Shown: positions 35,016-43,901 of the stretch, piece by piece
Layout: every line of letters starts with the position of its first letter
Numbering within the stretch: the first letter of the stretch is position 1
Source: Chryseosolibacter sp036402075
GTDB lineage: Bacteria > Bacteroidota > Bacteroidia > Cytophagales > Cyclobacteriaceae
NCBI GenBank assembly: GCA_036402075.1
Contig: DASWTP010000151.1
Span: 4,756 to 68,755, forward strand
Length of the DNA stretch: 64,000 bases
Direction: 5' to 3'
Notes under the pieces: model-generated
What the model saw: only the letters and a program-made list of their open reading frames with translations
What the model was told of the DNA's origin: nothing
Databases searched by the model: none
Made by a program: the position numbers and the translations under genes

Positions 35016-35153
35016 ATGAAAAAAATATTCTACATCCTGTTAATCGCGTTTTCTACAAGTGTGACCATCACAGCCTGCACTGAAGAGCAAGTTGAGCCGC
35101 AAAACACAACTTATCCAAATTCAGGTGGCGGTACGAGCGAGAATGGAGGTTAA
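35016..35153 (+). CDS. 45-residue lipoprotein, copy 2 of a tandem pair
   Basis: A signal KKIFYILLIAFSTSVTITAC with lipobox ITAC, then a mature part identical to copy 1 over 23 residues, ending SENGG instead of SENP. It begins 53 bp after copy 1. The signal peptides and the spacer have diverged while the mature peptide has not, so the exported part carries the function. Signal, adhesin-like and structural roles are all possible. Confidence 0.8.
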   Translation: MKKIFYILLIAFSTSVTITACTEEQVEPQNTTYPNSGGGTSENGG

Positions 35154-35202
35154 TGCCGAATCGTATCTACTTAATAAGATCTACTTACTTAAACTTACTT
35201 AT

Positions 35203-35358
35203 ATGAAAATCAAGATGACTTTGCTACTCATTGTTACAGCGATCGCAACGCTTTCATTCACCTATGTTGCTACACAAAACGAAAAGCCTGCGTCTGCTCC
35301 CAGTGCTCAAGCTTCGCATAATGAAGCCGTTGGTGGCCTGGTGTCAGAAGAAAACTAG
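35203..35358 (+). CDS. 51-residue exported peptide
   Basis: MKIKMTLLLIVTAIATLSFT is a signal or anchor helix; the remainder is QNEKPASAPSAQASHNEAVG followed by GLVSEEN. It starts 49 bp after the lipoprotein pair. There is no lipobox Cys, so it is secreted or anchored by an uncleaved helix. The frame is open upstream to a start at 35092, but ATG 35203 gives the signal. It has no known family; its position suggests one unit with the two lipopeptide genes. Confidence 0.6.
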   Translation: MKIKMTLLLIVTAIATLSFTYVATQNEKPASAPSAQASHNEAVGGLVSEEN

Positions 35359-35811
35359 GTCTACAGGCGATCTGATCAGTGACCTTGGTTGACGATGATT
35401 TACGGGGCCTTTCATAGTAAGGGTGCGATTATTAATGCCTCTCAAGGCTATACGAAATCAGGCTTTTCGTTCAGTAAAGGTGTCGTCCAGGTACTGGCGC
35501 GTTTAACCCCGCAGCTGCCGATAGCTCCGGGATTGGCCAGACGCGAAGACTGATACCCCGTAAATAGTAACTAGTCCGATCACGGCCGCCCGCGAAAGTG
35601 AAGTAAGCAAGCTACTTAAAGTGTTACTTTAATAGTACTTTTCTACTATTGTTGGACAAAACCTTACATGGGTTTATACCGCACTTTCGGGTATTTTTGG
35701 GAAAAAAGTGCTGTTTTCCGGGGTAAATTCAGGTAATTACTTGAAACCCCTACACTCCGTGCAATTTGACGCTAAAAGCCGCAACCTAACGTGGTTACCT
35801 GCTGCTTAACG
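35359..35811. other. 450-bp intergenic region, no convincing gene
   Basis: A 52-codon frame at 35395-35553 has no domain, signal or supporting context. Two small hairpins can be drawn: AATAGTA with TACTATT near 35627-35650, and GGGAAAA with TTTTCC near 35699-35719. The right part probably holds the 3' end signals of the minus-strand esterase gene. The length and the stems leave room for an untranslated RNA, but nothing is recognised. Confidence 0.3.
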
Positions 35812-37425
35812 TCAATTTTGGATCATAAGTCGCTCAACAACTTGTCGGGTTCCGAACCTCACCCGCAGTAAATAAACTCCATCCGCAAGCCCACCAGGTA
35901 TCGTTACATCGGCTTGACCGCTGCCGTCAATTCCTTGAATAGAATCATCAAAGCGCGTTCGACCCAACTGATCAATCAGTTCTATTTTGAGATCGCCATG
36001 GCCTCCTGCCTGGATCTGCAAATGAATATTGTCCGAACGTGTCGGATTGGGATATACAGAAACTTTCAACTCTTCTTCTGCAGATTCAACAACTTCTGCT
36101 TCCTCAACGCTTGCCATGGTTGTTGTTGTCGTTTCGCTGATCGTAATGGGTGCTGACCACTTGTTCCATTGAGAAGCTGTTGGCGCAGACGTGATCCGCG
36201 AAAAGCGCGCACGATATGTACCCGGTGTCGTCACCGTGTATGTGTTACTGGAGGCTCCGGAAATAATCACTCCGTTTCTCTCCCATTGATAAGCAAAAAA
36301 ACCTTCTGCCAGCATCAGTTTTGGATACTGACTCTTACTCTTGATGATGGTAGTAATTCCTTTGTACGGGTGAAGATTCGCTTTGTTTTTTGACTTCATC
36401 CACGAAAAGAAATCAGCTTCTGCGTATGCTTTGTTCCATACAATGTGGCCCGTTGAAGAGTATACAGTATACCGTGGAGTGGCGCCTGCGCTCTTAAACT
36501 TGTTGACAATATTCTGAGTGAACGATGGTGTAGGGTTCGTGTCGGTGCCGCCCTGGAAAATCCAAAGCGGAATATGCGCTACCTTATTTTGCTGATTGTG
36601 CTTGAAGATGTACGCAGCCTCCGTGACCGCTGACATAGGCAGCGCTGCGGCAAACAACCATGGAGCGCGCTTGATCGCCTGGTAAACGGCATACCCACCG
36701 ATCGACAACCCGTGAATGTAGATCCGGTTTGGATCGATTTTGTATTTTTCCTGCAGCAAGCGGACAACGCGAATCATGTCCTGTACGTTCAGCGAGTCCC
36801 ATATGTTCATCATTTGCGGCATCAAAACGAAACCCTGAAATGCCCGGGACGCTAGCGTTGGGTCATTCGGCAATTTTGTTCCTGCCAGAGTGCGTGCATC
36901 CAGGTGTTGCTTTCCACCGATGCTGACATGGTGATCGTTGTTCAAAAGCTTGTGGGTACTTGTCTTTGGCGCTGCAGGTGAATTAACATTTGGGTCATAC
37001 GAGAAATTAGAATGATAGCACGCATTGTAATAACAGTTCCCACGTTCAACCGCTCCATGCATAATTACAATGAGCGGATAGCCTTCCGCGTACGTAGCCT
37101 GGTAGTTGTTTGGTTTCAGAAGTCGATAATTGAGTACAAACTTATCGCTGGTTCCATTTTTCCATCGCAGGTGTCCTTGCGTGTAGGGAGATGAATCCCA
37201 GCTGGTCATATCAAGGTAAGAATTCGTTCGTACCCCAGGTGAGCTCTCCCGAAACGCGAAAGTCTGATTTTCGAGAAGGTAATAGTAATTTGTGCTGGTG
37301 ATCCTCGTTCGAAGATCGAGCGTTCCGTAAGGCATTGAAGTGCTGAAGATGTAGTTTGACTTGACTTGCGTGAAGGCAACCAGCGAGCCAAAGCACAACG
37401 CAATAACCGTAAAGATTTTTTTCAT
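35812..37425 (-). CDS. T9SS-exported esterase-like alpha/beta-hydrolase (type A sorting domain)
   Basis: A 537-residue protein: signal peptide (KKIFTVIALCFGSLVAFTQ), an N-terminal module with YLDMTSWDSSPYTQGHL, then a hydrolase domain of the prolyl-oligopeptidase/PHB-depolymerase type with VIMHGAVERG, the nucleophile IYIHGLSIGGYAVYQAI (Ser in GLSIGG), WIFQGGTDTNPTP and the His in YSSTGHIVWNKAY. An Ig-like segment follows (AYQWERNGVIISGASSNTYT). The end is a Por secretion tail, SVYPNPTRSDNIHLQI to GVYLLRVRFG, which directs it through the type IX system to the surface or medium. It is a paralogue of the next gene. The substrate, perhaps a polysaccharide ester, is unknown. Confidence 0.85.
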   Translation of the reverse strand: MKKIFTVIALCFGSLVAFTQVKSNYIFSTSMPYGTLDLRTRITSTNYYYLLENQTFAFRESSPGVRTNSYLDMTSWDSSPYTQGHLRWKNGTSDKFVLNYRLLKPNNYQATYAEGYPLIVIMHGAVERGNCYYNACYHSNFSYDPNVNSPAAPKTSTHKLLNNDHHVSIGGKQHLDARTLAGTKLPNDPTLASRAFQGFVLMPQMMNIWDSLNVQDMIRVVRLLQEKYKIDPNRIYIHGLSIGGYAVYQAIKRAPWLFAAALPMSAVTEAAYIFKHNQQNKVAHIPLWIFQGGTDTNPTPSFTQNIVNKFKSAGATPRYTVYSSTGHIVWNKAYAEADFFSWMKSKNKANLHPYKGITTIIKSKSQYPKLMLAEGFFAYQWERNGVIISGASSNTYTVTTPGTYRARFSRITSAPTASQWNKWSAPITISETTTTTMASVEEAEVVESAEEELKVSVYPNPTRSDNIHLQIQAGGHGDLKIELIDQLGRTRFDDSIQGIDGSGQADVTIPGGLADGVYLLRVRFGTRQVVERLMIQN

Positions 37426-37549
37426 AGCGTGTCGTTAGTAGTACAAGGAACACGCTGTGAGCGAAAATTTCTATTCCTGATGCAATCGTTGGAATACAAA
37501 TGCCAATCGCCTCAACCGGAGTTGAAAATTCCTCAAGTCAGGTAAGCTG

Positions 37550-40432
37550 TTACTTAATCACAACCCGCTGTCTGACCGCTGCATGACGTTGAATCACTTC
37601 GATGAAATATACTCCGGGCCGCAAAGATCCTTGTGTCTCAAGGCGTATGTCTTCAGCAGAAACGCGGTCAAAAACTGTTCGCGACAACGTCTTCCCTATG
37701 GGGTCGATCAACTGAACGCTGATCGGGTCATCCATCACACTTTTCACCGACAGGTGAATGTTATCCTGTGTCGTTGGGTTCGGGTAGACTTCCACTGAGA
37801 AACTGTCTTCCGGTCCGTTGTCCGGGTCGAGCGCGGTGACGAGTGATTCGGCACTCTTCAATTTATCTTTAGGGACTTTCGTCCATTGATCATTCGTGTC
37901 TGGTCCTTTGTATTCCACGACCAGGCTGTCAGTTCCCGTGTACTCGAAGAAATAAACGGTGATGCGATGCGCGCCCTTCGCTTTTGCGACTGGCGTGCTA
38001 CTGACGACTTTAAAATTATGAATGCCATCGTTATTCACCAGCAGCTGATCGCTTAACATTAACCGACTACCGTCATTCGATCCGACCCTGAACTCGTAGT
38101 TGCCGTCTTTCTCGATAAAAAGAAATCCATCAAACTTGAAATTGAAAAATTCCTCCTGTGTTTTCGGTGTGAGGGTAAATTCTGGTACCCGCCCGGTGAA
38201 TTCTGCCTGTGACCAATTGATAGAATCGAGACTTGGCCACGCTCCTGTGCTGTGTTCATAATATAGGCCCGTAACATGGGTGTTGACGTCAACTGCGCCA
38301 CTGGCAGCGCTTAAGTTCCCACTGTTGTCACGTGCTTTCACCGTCAGCTGATAATTGCCGTTTACGGGAATCGAATTAACCACGAAGACGGTGTCTGTAC
38401 TGTTTGTCACTACGGAATCTTCTCCAAAATAAATCACGTAATCCTTCACCCCGCTGTTATCGGTTGATGGTTTCCAGGAAACAGTAACCCTTCCTACCCC
38501 CGTTTGTTCCGCGGTTACAGAACCTGGAACTGTCGGTGACTGCGTATCGATCGTTGTGGTAACGGCAAGCGCTGCTGTGCCGGCAGGTGTATATTCAGAC
38601 CTCGCATCGTTGCTCACCGCTCTAATCTTGTAATTGTAGGTCGTAGACGATGTCAGTCCGGAGTCCTTATACGTATTCACATTCGCGGCCGTAATGACTA
38701 CAAGCTCCCAGGGGCTAAACGTGGTTTCGTTTATTTTTCTGCGTCTCCATATTTCGAACCCGGTCTCATTGGCTGATGCGTCCGTCCACGTGAGGTTGAC
38801 TTCAACACCGGAGGCTACGCCACCAGCAAAGTTTGCGGGAGCGGTTATCGTCAGGGGAGCAGCATCGTTGAACACAATGTTTTTCGCTGCCGACATCGCG
38901 CTCGCGCATCCATCGAAGTTTGAAACCTGCAATGTATATTGCCCAGCGCCCATGGCCGATGTGATCGTTACGTTTTGCAACGAATCGTCATCATCTCCGG
39001 GAAAGTCCACGCGCGTTCCGTTTTTGAACCAACGATACCGGTCATACGAACCTTTCGCTTCCAGCACTGCAGCGTTGCCGGCATTTAAATCGCGAAGAAG
39101 CACGGTTCCTTTCTGGATGATTTCAGCCTGAGGCAATGCCTGTCCAGCCTTCACATCAATCTCCTGTGACCAAGGCTCCCACTGTTGTTCTGAAGGATTG
39201 GCAACCCGTGAAAATCGTGCGCGATATTTCCCTGCCGTGAGCGCAGTGTGTTTGGCGGTCGTTGCGCCCGAAATGGTCTGCCCATTCAATTGCCATTGGT
39301 ACGCCAGATACCCTGCGGGAAGCTCAAGAGAAACCCCACTGGACCCACAGATGACGCCCGCACCAGCATAAAGGTGAAGATGTGTTTTGTTTGAGCCCAG
39401 GAACCAGCTGAAAAAATCCGGCTCACGATATGCGGATGCCCATGTGCCGTGGCCCAACTCGGGATATAGTGTATAGCGCACAACCGCACCTGCATCACGA
39501 AACTTGCGGATCATTGACTCGGTCTTTTGCGGATAAGGGTTTTTGTCCTGCCCGCCTTGAAAAATCCATAACGGGATATGCGCAATGGCGGGGGCCATTC
39601 CCTGCTGATTGATGAAGGCATCGCTGATGGGCGACATCATGGCGGCAGCTGCGAACATCCACGGGGCGCGCTTCAATGCTTCGAACGCACCTTGCCCGCC
39701 ATTTGATAGCCCGTGAACGTAAATTCTGTTTTCGTCAATATTGTATTTCTTCGAGATCAATCGCACAAGCCGGATCGCATCCTGAACGGTGCCTACATTC
39801 CAGCCATTGAGGTTCTGCGGTTGAAGCACGAATCCCGGGAATGCACGCGGCTTTAACGTTGGATCATTAGGCAATTTACCCTCGGCATCGTTGCGGGCTC
39901 TCAGGTGAATATTGCCGCTGTTGGTCAGTTGATGATCATTGTTCAGGAGTTCGGAGGTTGCGTCCGTTGGAGCAGCTGGCGTGTTGCTGAGCGGTGACCA
40001 GTTCGCGTCAGCATGATAACATTTTTTGTCCCAGCAATTACCGCGTTCGCCAAGCCCGTGAAAGATCAGCACCAGAGGATATCCGGGCGAATAGGTCGCG
40101 TTGTAATTCTCTGGCTTAAGCAACCGGTAGTTCATAACGAACAGGTCACCGGTGCCAGTCTTCTCTTTAAGGTGTCCTTGCGAATAGGGTGACGAATCCC
40201 ATGACGTCATGTCAAGGTAAGTATCGGTGTTTACCCCACCGTTTTTGCGAAAAGAAAACGTCTTATCTTCGACCAGGTAGTAGTAATTGGAAGCCGACTT
40301 GGCGATCCGAATATCTAGCGAACCATAGGGCGTGCTGTTATTGTAGACAAATGAAGTATCGACCTGAGCGCGTACTGAATGAAAAATTACAACAAACGCG
40401 AAGAGTAACCCAAAGCATTTTCCCATAGCCAT
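37550..40432 (-). CDS. Large T9SS-exported esterase-like protein with FN3 and PA14 modules
   Basis: A 960-residue paralogue of the previous gene. Order: signal peptide; the same N-terminal module (YLDMTSWDSSPYSQGHL); hydrolase domain with LIFHGLGERGNCW, nucleophile VHGLSNGGQGAFEAL, IFQGGQDKNPYP and LGHGTWASAY; an Ig-like segment (YLAYQWQLNGQTISGA) and a second one (YDRYRWFKNGTRVDFPG); two fibronectin type III domains (about residues 530-720); a PA14-like domain (GLYYEHSTGAWPSL, FNFKFDGFLFIEKDGNYEFR) that usually binds carbohydrate; and a type A sorting tail (SVEVYPNPTTQDNIHLSV). MGK at 40426 is a second possible start. Extracellular breakdown of a polymer is the likely setting. Confidence 0.85.
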   Translation of the reverse strand: MAMGKCFGLLFAFVVIFHSVRAQVDTSFVYNNSTPYGSLDIRIAKSASNYYYLVEDKTFSFRKNGGVNTDTYLDMTSWDSSPYSQGHLKEKTGTGDLFVMNYRLLKPENYNATYSPGYPLVLIFHGLGERGNCWDKKCYHADANWSPLSNTPAAPTDATSELLNNDHQLTNSGNIHLRARNDAEGKLPNDPTLKPRAFPGFVLQPQNLNGWNVGTVQDAIRLVRLISKKYNIDENRIYVHGLSNGGQGAFEALKRAPWMFAAAAMMSPISDAFINQQGMAPAIAHIPLWIFQGGQDKNPYPQKTESMIRKFRDAGAVVRYTLYPELGHGTWASAYREPDFFSWFLGSNKTHLHLYAGAGVICGSSGVSLELPAGYLAYQWQLNGQTISGATTAKHTALTAGKYRARFSRVANPSEQQWEPWSQEIDVKAGQALPQAEIIQKGTVLLRDLNAGNAAVLEAKGSYDRYRWFKNGTRVDFPGDDDDSLQNVTITSAMGAGQYTLQVSNFDGCASAMSAAKNIVFNDAAPLTITAPANFAGGVASGVEVNLTWTDASANETGFEIWRRRKINETTFSPWELVVITAANVNTYKDSGLTSSTTYNYKIRAVSNDARSEYTPAGTAALAVTTTIDTQSPTVPGSVTAEQTGVGRVTVSWKPSTDNSGVKDYVIYFGEDSVVTNSTDTVFVVNSIPVNGNYQLTVKARDNSGNLSAASGAVDVNTHVTGLYYEHSTGAWPSLDSINWSQAEFTGRVPEFTLTPKTQEEFFNFKFDGFLFIEKDGNYEFRVGSNDGSRLMLSDQLLVNNDGIHNFKVVSSTPVAKAKGAHRITVYFFEYTGTDSLVVEYKGPDTNDQWTKVPKDKLKSAESLVTALDPDNGPEDSFSVEVYPNPTTQDNIHLSVKSVMDDPISVQLIDPIGKTLSRTVFDRVSAEDIRLETQGSLRPGVYFIEVIQRHAAVRQRVVIK

Positions 40433-40585
40433 TGCATTCCGATAAGAGAATAAAAAATTGACTCAGGGAAATAAAAAAAGCGTACCTGTCGCTCGCACCG
40501 TACAGTCAGGGCGGCACTTAATATTTAAAAACGTGAGCAGGTGAGTTTTTTAACGGCAGGCTGCTTTTCCGCCCGTTATGATTCG

Positions 40586-41557
40586 CTACGCGGGAACCGG
40601 CTTATTCGAGGGCCTTGGCTTCAATTGGAGCACCTGGAACATCTCCTGGTCCTTTACATAACCCGGATTTGCTGTCGTCAAAAGTTTATCGCCAGCAAAA
40701 ATACTGTTAGCTCCGGCAAGGAAACACAGTGCTTGCTCCTCAAGATTCATCCGAACTCGCCCTGCGGAAAGTCGAACCATCGCTTTGGGCATAATGATTC
40801 TTGCGGTAGCTATCATCCGGATCATTTCCCATACTGAAACCTTCTCCTGATTTTCCAGGGGAGTCCCTTCGACCGGGACCAGCGCATTGACAGGAACCGA
40901 TTCGGGATGTTCACGCAGGGTTGACAAGGTGTGCAACATGCCAATGCGGTCGTTCTCGTGTTCGCCCATACCAATAATACCTCCTGAGCAAACTGAAATT
41001 TTTGCCTGTCTCACGTTCTCGAGCGTTTCAAGGCGATCATTATAGGTACGGGTGCTGATGATATCACCGTAAAAATCTTCGCTTGTGTCAAGATTATGGT
41101 TGTAGGCGTACAGTCCCGCGTCTTTCAACTTTGTAGCCTGCTCATGCGTTAACATTCCAAGGGTGCAGCACACTTCCAGCCCCATCGCATTAACCCCTTT
41201 CACCATGTCAAGCACTTTGTCGAAGTCGCGGTTGTCGCGCACTTCGCGCCATGCTGCTCCCATGCAAAAGCGGGTGCTTCCTGCGTCAAGGGCTTCCTTT
41301 GCTTTGTCCAGCACTTCATCCACCTCCATGAGTTTGTGCACTTTCACGTTTGTGTGATATCGGGCAGCCTGAGGACAATATGAACAATCCTCGGGGCAGC
41401 CCCCTGTTTTTACTGAGAGCAATGTGCAGACTTGTACTTCGCCCGCTTCATGGAACTCACGATGGACAGTGGCCGCCCGATATATTAGTTCAAGGACAGG
41501 TGTATTATATATCTCCGCGATTTCTTCGCGTGTCCAGTTGTTTCTTATTAACGTCAT
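40586..41557 (-). CDS. bioB: Biotin synthase
   Basis: A 323-residue radical SAM enzyme converting dethiobiotin to biotin. The 4Fe-4S motif is GGCPEDCSYCPQAARYH (C-x3-C-x2-C). Further marks are RFCMGAAWREVRDNRDFD, LEVCCTLGMLTHEQATKLK, YNHNLDTSEDFYG, GIIGMGEHENDRIGML and RLSAGRVRMN with the 2Fe-2S Arg. It starts 11 bp after sppA, so the two may share a transcript. Its product loads AccB, encoded further along in this window. Confidence 0.97.
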   Translation of the reverse strand: MTLIRNNWTREEIAEIYNTPVLELIYRAATVHREFHEAGEVQVCTLLSVKTGGCPEDCSYCPQAARYHTNVKVHKLMEVDEVLDKAKEALDAGSTRFCMGAAWREVRDNRDFDKVLDMVKGVNAMGLEVCCTLGMLTHEQATKLKDAGLYAYNHNLDTSEDFYGDIISTRTYNDRLETLENVRQAKISVCSGGIIGMGEHENDRIGMLHTLSTLREHPESVPVNALVPVEGTPLENQEKVSVWEMIRMIATARIIMPKAMVRLSAGRVRMNLEEQALCFLAGANSIFAGDKLLTTANPGYVKDQEMFQVLQLKPRPSNKPVPA

Positions 41558-41568
41558 GATTTTCTAGT

Positions 41569-43338
41569 CTAGTGGATTTGCAATTCAAACGGAAGGATTG
41601 CTTCCGCACCCTGGTAACGCTGAACCTTCTTCATTTGTTTGTAATATACTTTCAAATCGCCAAGCTCGCTTTCCATTCTGTCGGCCATGGCATTTTCTTC
41701 CAGCTGGGTCATGAGCTGTTCGAGGAAAGGTTTTTCGCGCGGATAAAAACGCACCTTGTAGTCGTCCGAGATACTGGCTCGCCTTGCTGCTATTTCAACG
41801 GCATCGTTGAACCCACCGAGTACATCCACCAGTTTCCGTTCTTTGGCTTGCGACCCGGTCCAAACGCGGCCTGACGCAACACTTAAGATGTGCGATTGAT
41901 TAACTCCCCTGCCTTCAGCAGCTTTTTGCGTGAAGGTATTGTAATGATCCTCAAGATTTTTTTGGATAAAATTCTTCTCTGCCTGATTGAGTGGACGTGT
42001 CACCGTATAGGTATCACCAAAATCCCCGGTGCGCACTTCATCGAATGTAATTCCCAATTTGTTGCCAAGGAAATCACTCATATCGAACAAGATCCCAAAG
42101 ATGCCAATAGAACCAGTAATGGTGTGCGGCTGGGCAACAATTGTGTCGCATCCCATCGCCACGTAATAGCCACCCGATGCTGCATAGTCTGACATGGACG
42201 CTATAACCGGTTTCTCTTTTTTCGTGAGTTCAATTTCTCTCCAGATCATGTCCGAGGAGCGGAACTCGCCACCCGGAGAATTGACACGCAGCACGACAGC
42301 TTTGATATTATCATTTTCACGCGCCTTGCGAATCTCCTCTACAAACCGATCGGCTGCAATGACCTGCTCAGACTCATCATTCGAGCCCGGTATGATTGCT
42401 CCTTCGGCAACGATGACAGCAATTTCATTTTTCGAGCTCTTGTAATTTGAATAGCTTTTGCGATAACGGTTGTATTTCACAAGCTTGATGTCGTCAATGT
42501 CATCAACTCCAACACGCGATTGAAGATTCTTTTGGAACTGATCCATGTACAGCAATGAGTCAACGAGCTTAAATTCTACCGCTGCTGCTGCATTGTGAAT
42601 CTGCATCTTATCAGAAACGTTTTTGAGGACGTCTTTCGGTACGTTCCTTGATTCTGAAATTTTTGTCAACACGTGGTCATAGATGGAGTTCACCATCTCC
42701 TGGAGCTGCGTGCGGTTTTCTACACTCATTTTGTCGAGCAGAAAAGGTTCTACAGCACTCTTGAATTCGCCTACCCTGAACACCTGTGGTTTTATCTCGA
42801 GTTTGTCGAGCAGGTTTTTGTAGAATCCGATCTCGGCTGTAAGTCCATTAAATTCTATTTCACCTTCCGGATGAAGATATACTTTATCTGCGGCTGAAGC
42901 GAGGTAATACGCACCTTCCGACATCACTTCGTTATAGGAGACCACCCATTTCCCGCTTTCGCGGAAGTCGATTAATGACTCGCGGATTTCTTCAAGCGAA
43001 GCAAAACCCGTCATTGGGTAACTTACTTCAAGATAAATTCCTTTGACCTTGTCATTCGTCTTGGCGTGTTTGATGGCGTCTTTCAACTGAAGAAGGCCAA
43101 CCTTTGGAACGTTGCCGCCAACGATGGGAAGGCCTGCGAACGGGTCTTCCTGCTGAAGCTCGGAGATCTGAGCATCGAGTTTGAGGTGAAGCACAGAGTT
43201 ATCAGCGATAACAACCTGCTCGTCAGAAGATGCGCTGGAAATCAATCCCCCGATGAAAAAGACGGCAAGAAATACGAATACAATCATCGCCACCAGCGCG
43301 CCAAGACAGGAAGACAAAAACGCTTTACCAAAACTCAT
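41569..43338 (-). CDS. sppA: Signal peptide peptidase SppA, 67K type
   Basis: A 589-residue inner-membrane serine protease that degrades leftover signal peptides. One N-terminal TM helix (LGALVAMIVFVFLAVFFIGG) is followed by two ClpP-like repeats. The Lys of the Ser/Lys dyad is in FRVGEFKSAVEPF (first repeat), and the Ser is in DYAASGGYYVAMGCDTIVAQ (second repeat); VLRVNSPGGEFRSSDMIW is also typical. Its length matches E. coli SppA. It is divergent from folK, with 62 bp between the starts. Confidence 0.94.
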   Translation of the reverse strand: MSFGKAFLSSCLGALVAMIVFVFLAVFFIGGLISSASSDEQVVIADNSVLHLKLDAQISELQQEDPFAGLPIVGGNVPKVGLLQLKDAIKHAKTNDKVKGIYLEVSYPMTGFASLEEIRESLIDFRESGKWVVSYNEVMSEGAYYLASAADKVYLHPEGEIEFNGLTAEIGFYKNLLDKLEIKPQVFRVGEFKSAVEPFLLDKMSVENRTQLQEMVNSIYDHVLTKISESRNVPKDVLKNVSDKMQIHNAAAAVEFKLVDSLLYMDQFQKNLQSRVGVDDIDDIKLVKYNRYRKSYSNYKSSKNEIAVIVAEGAIIPGSNDESEQVIAADRFVEEIRKARENDNIKAVVLRVNSPGGEFRSSDMIWREIELTKKEKPVIASMSDYAASGGYYVAMGCDTIVAQPHTITGSIGIFGILFDMSDFLGNKLGITFDEVRTGDFGDTYTVTRPLNQAEKNFIQKNLEDHYNTFTQKAAEGRGVNQSHILSVASGRVWTGSQAKERKLVDVLGGFNDAVEIAARRASISDDYKVRFYPREKPFLEQLMTQLEENAMADRMESELGDLKVYYKQMKKVQRYQGAEAILPFELQIH

Positions 43339-43388
43339 AAATCACAATTTAGGGCTCAAAATAAGCAATACTCAATGGAATAAAAAAG

Positions 43389-43397
43389 TAAGTTTGC
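43389..43397 (+). promoter_or_regulatory. -7 box of folK, next to the start codon
   Basis: TAAGTTTGC is a perfect TAnnTTTG and ends only 4 bp before the GTG start at 43401. With the usual spacing, transcription would begin at or beside the start codon. Confidence 0.6.
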
Positions 43398-43400
43398 AAC

Positions 43401-43901
43401 GTGCAAAATGACTTAAACAATCGTGTTTTTCTACTACTGGGAACCAATATGGGTAACCGGTCAGCAAACCTGTTAGTCGCGAAAGAGTTACTTGAAATTA
43501 CAGCCGGAAAGATTATAAAGGAGTCATCGATTTATGAAACGGCAGCATGGGGAAAAACTGATCAGGCTCACTTTCTCAACCAGGTTATTGAAATCGCTAC
43601 TTCGCTCGCCCCACACGAACTTTTAGGCGCAGTATTGTCAACTGAAGAGCAGATTGGCCGGTCACGCGAGATGAAATGGGGGCCGCGGATAATCGACATC
43701 GACATACTTTTATATGATGAAATTATCATCACATCTGACTCGCTGACCGTTCCTCATCCGGCAATGCATCTGAGGAAATTTACGCTTGTTCCGCTTGCTG
43801 AAATTGCCGGAGACGTTGAGCATCCAGTCTTTCAAAAACGAATCAGTGATCTGCTTCGGGAATGCAACGATTCCCTTCAGGTCGTCAGGCTAAGCTTATA
43901 G
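43401..43901 (+). CDS. folK: 2-amino-4-hydroxy-6-hydroxymethyldihydropteridine pyrophosphokinase
   Basis: A 166-residue folate-pathway kinase. Motifs: VFLLLGTNMGNRSANL at the N-terminus, SSIYETAAWGKTDQAHFLNQ, then EEQIGRSREMKWGPRIIDID and ILLYDE, which carry the Mg-binding Asp pair, and VPHPAMHLRKFTLVPLAEIA. The start is GTG 43401, because the first strand of the fold (RVFLLLG) requires a start upstream of the only nearby ATG. The stop overlaps the convergent fabD stop by 6 bp. Confidence 0.93.
   Translation: MQNDLNNRVFLLLGTNMGNRSANLLVAKELLEITAGKIIKESSIYETAAWGKTDQAHFLNQVIEIATSLAPHELLGAVLSTEEQIGRSREMKWGPRIIDIDILLYDEIIITSDSLTVPHPAMHLRKFTLVPLAEIAGDVEHPVFQKRISDLLRECNDSLQVVRLSL

Noticed and set aside
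35395..35553. 52-codon open frame after the small exported-peptide genes
   Set aside because: It has no signal, domain, start context or conserved-looking composition; it is likely chance in a 450-bp gap.
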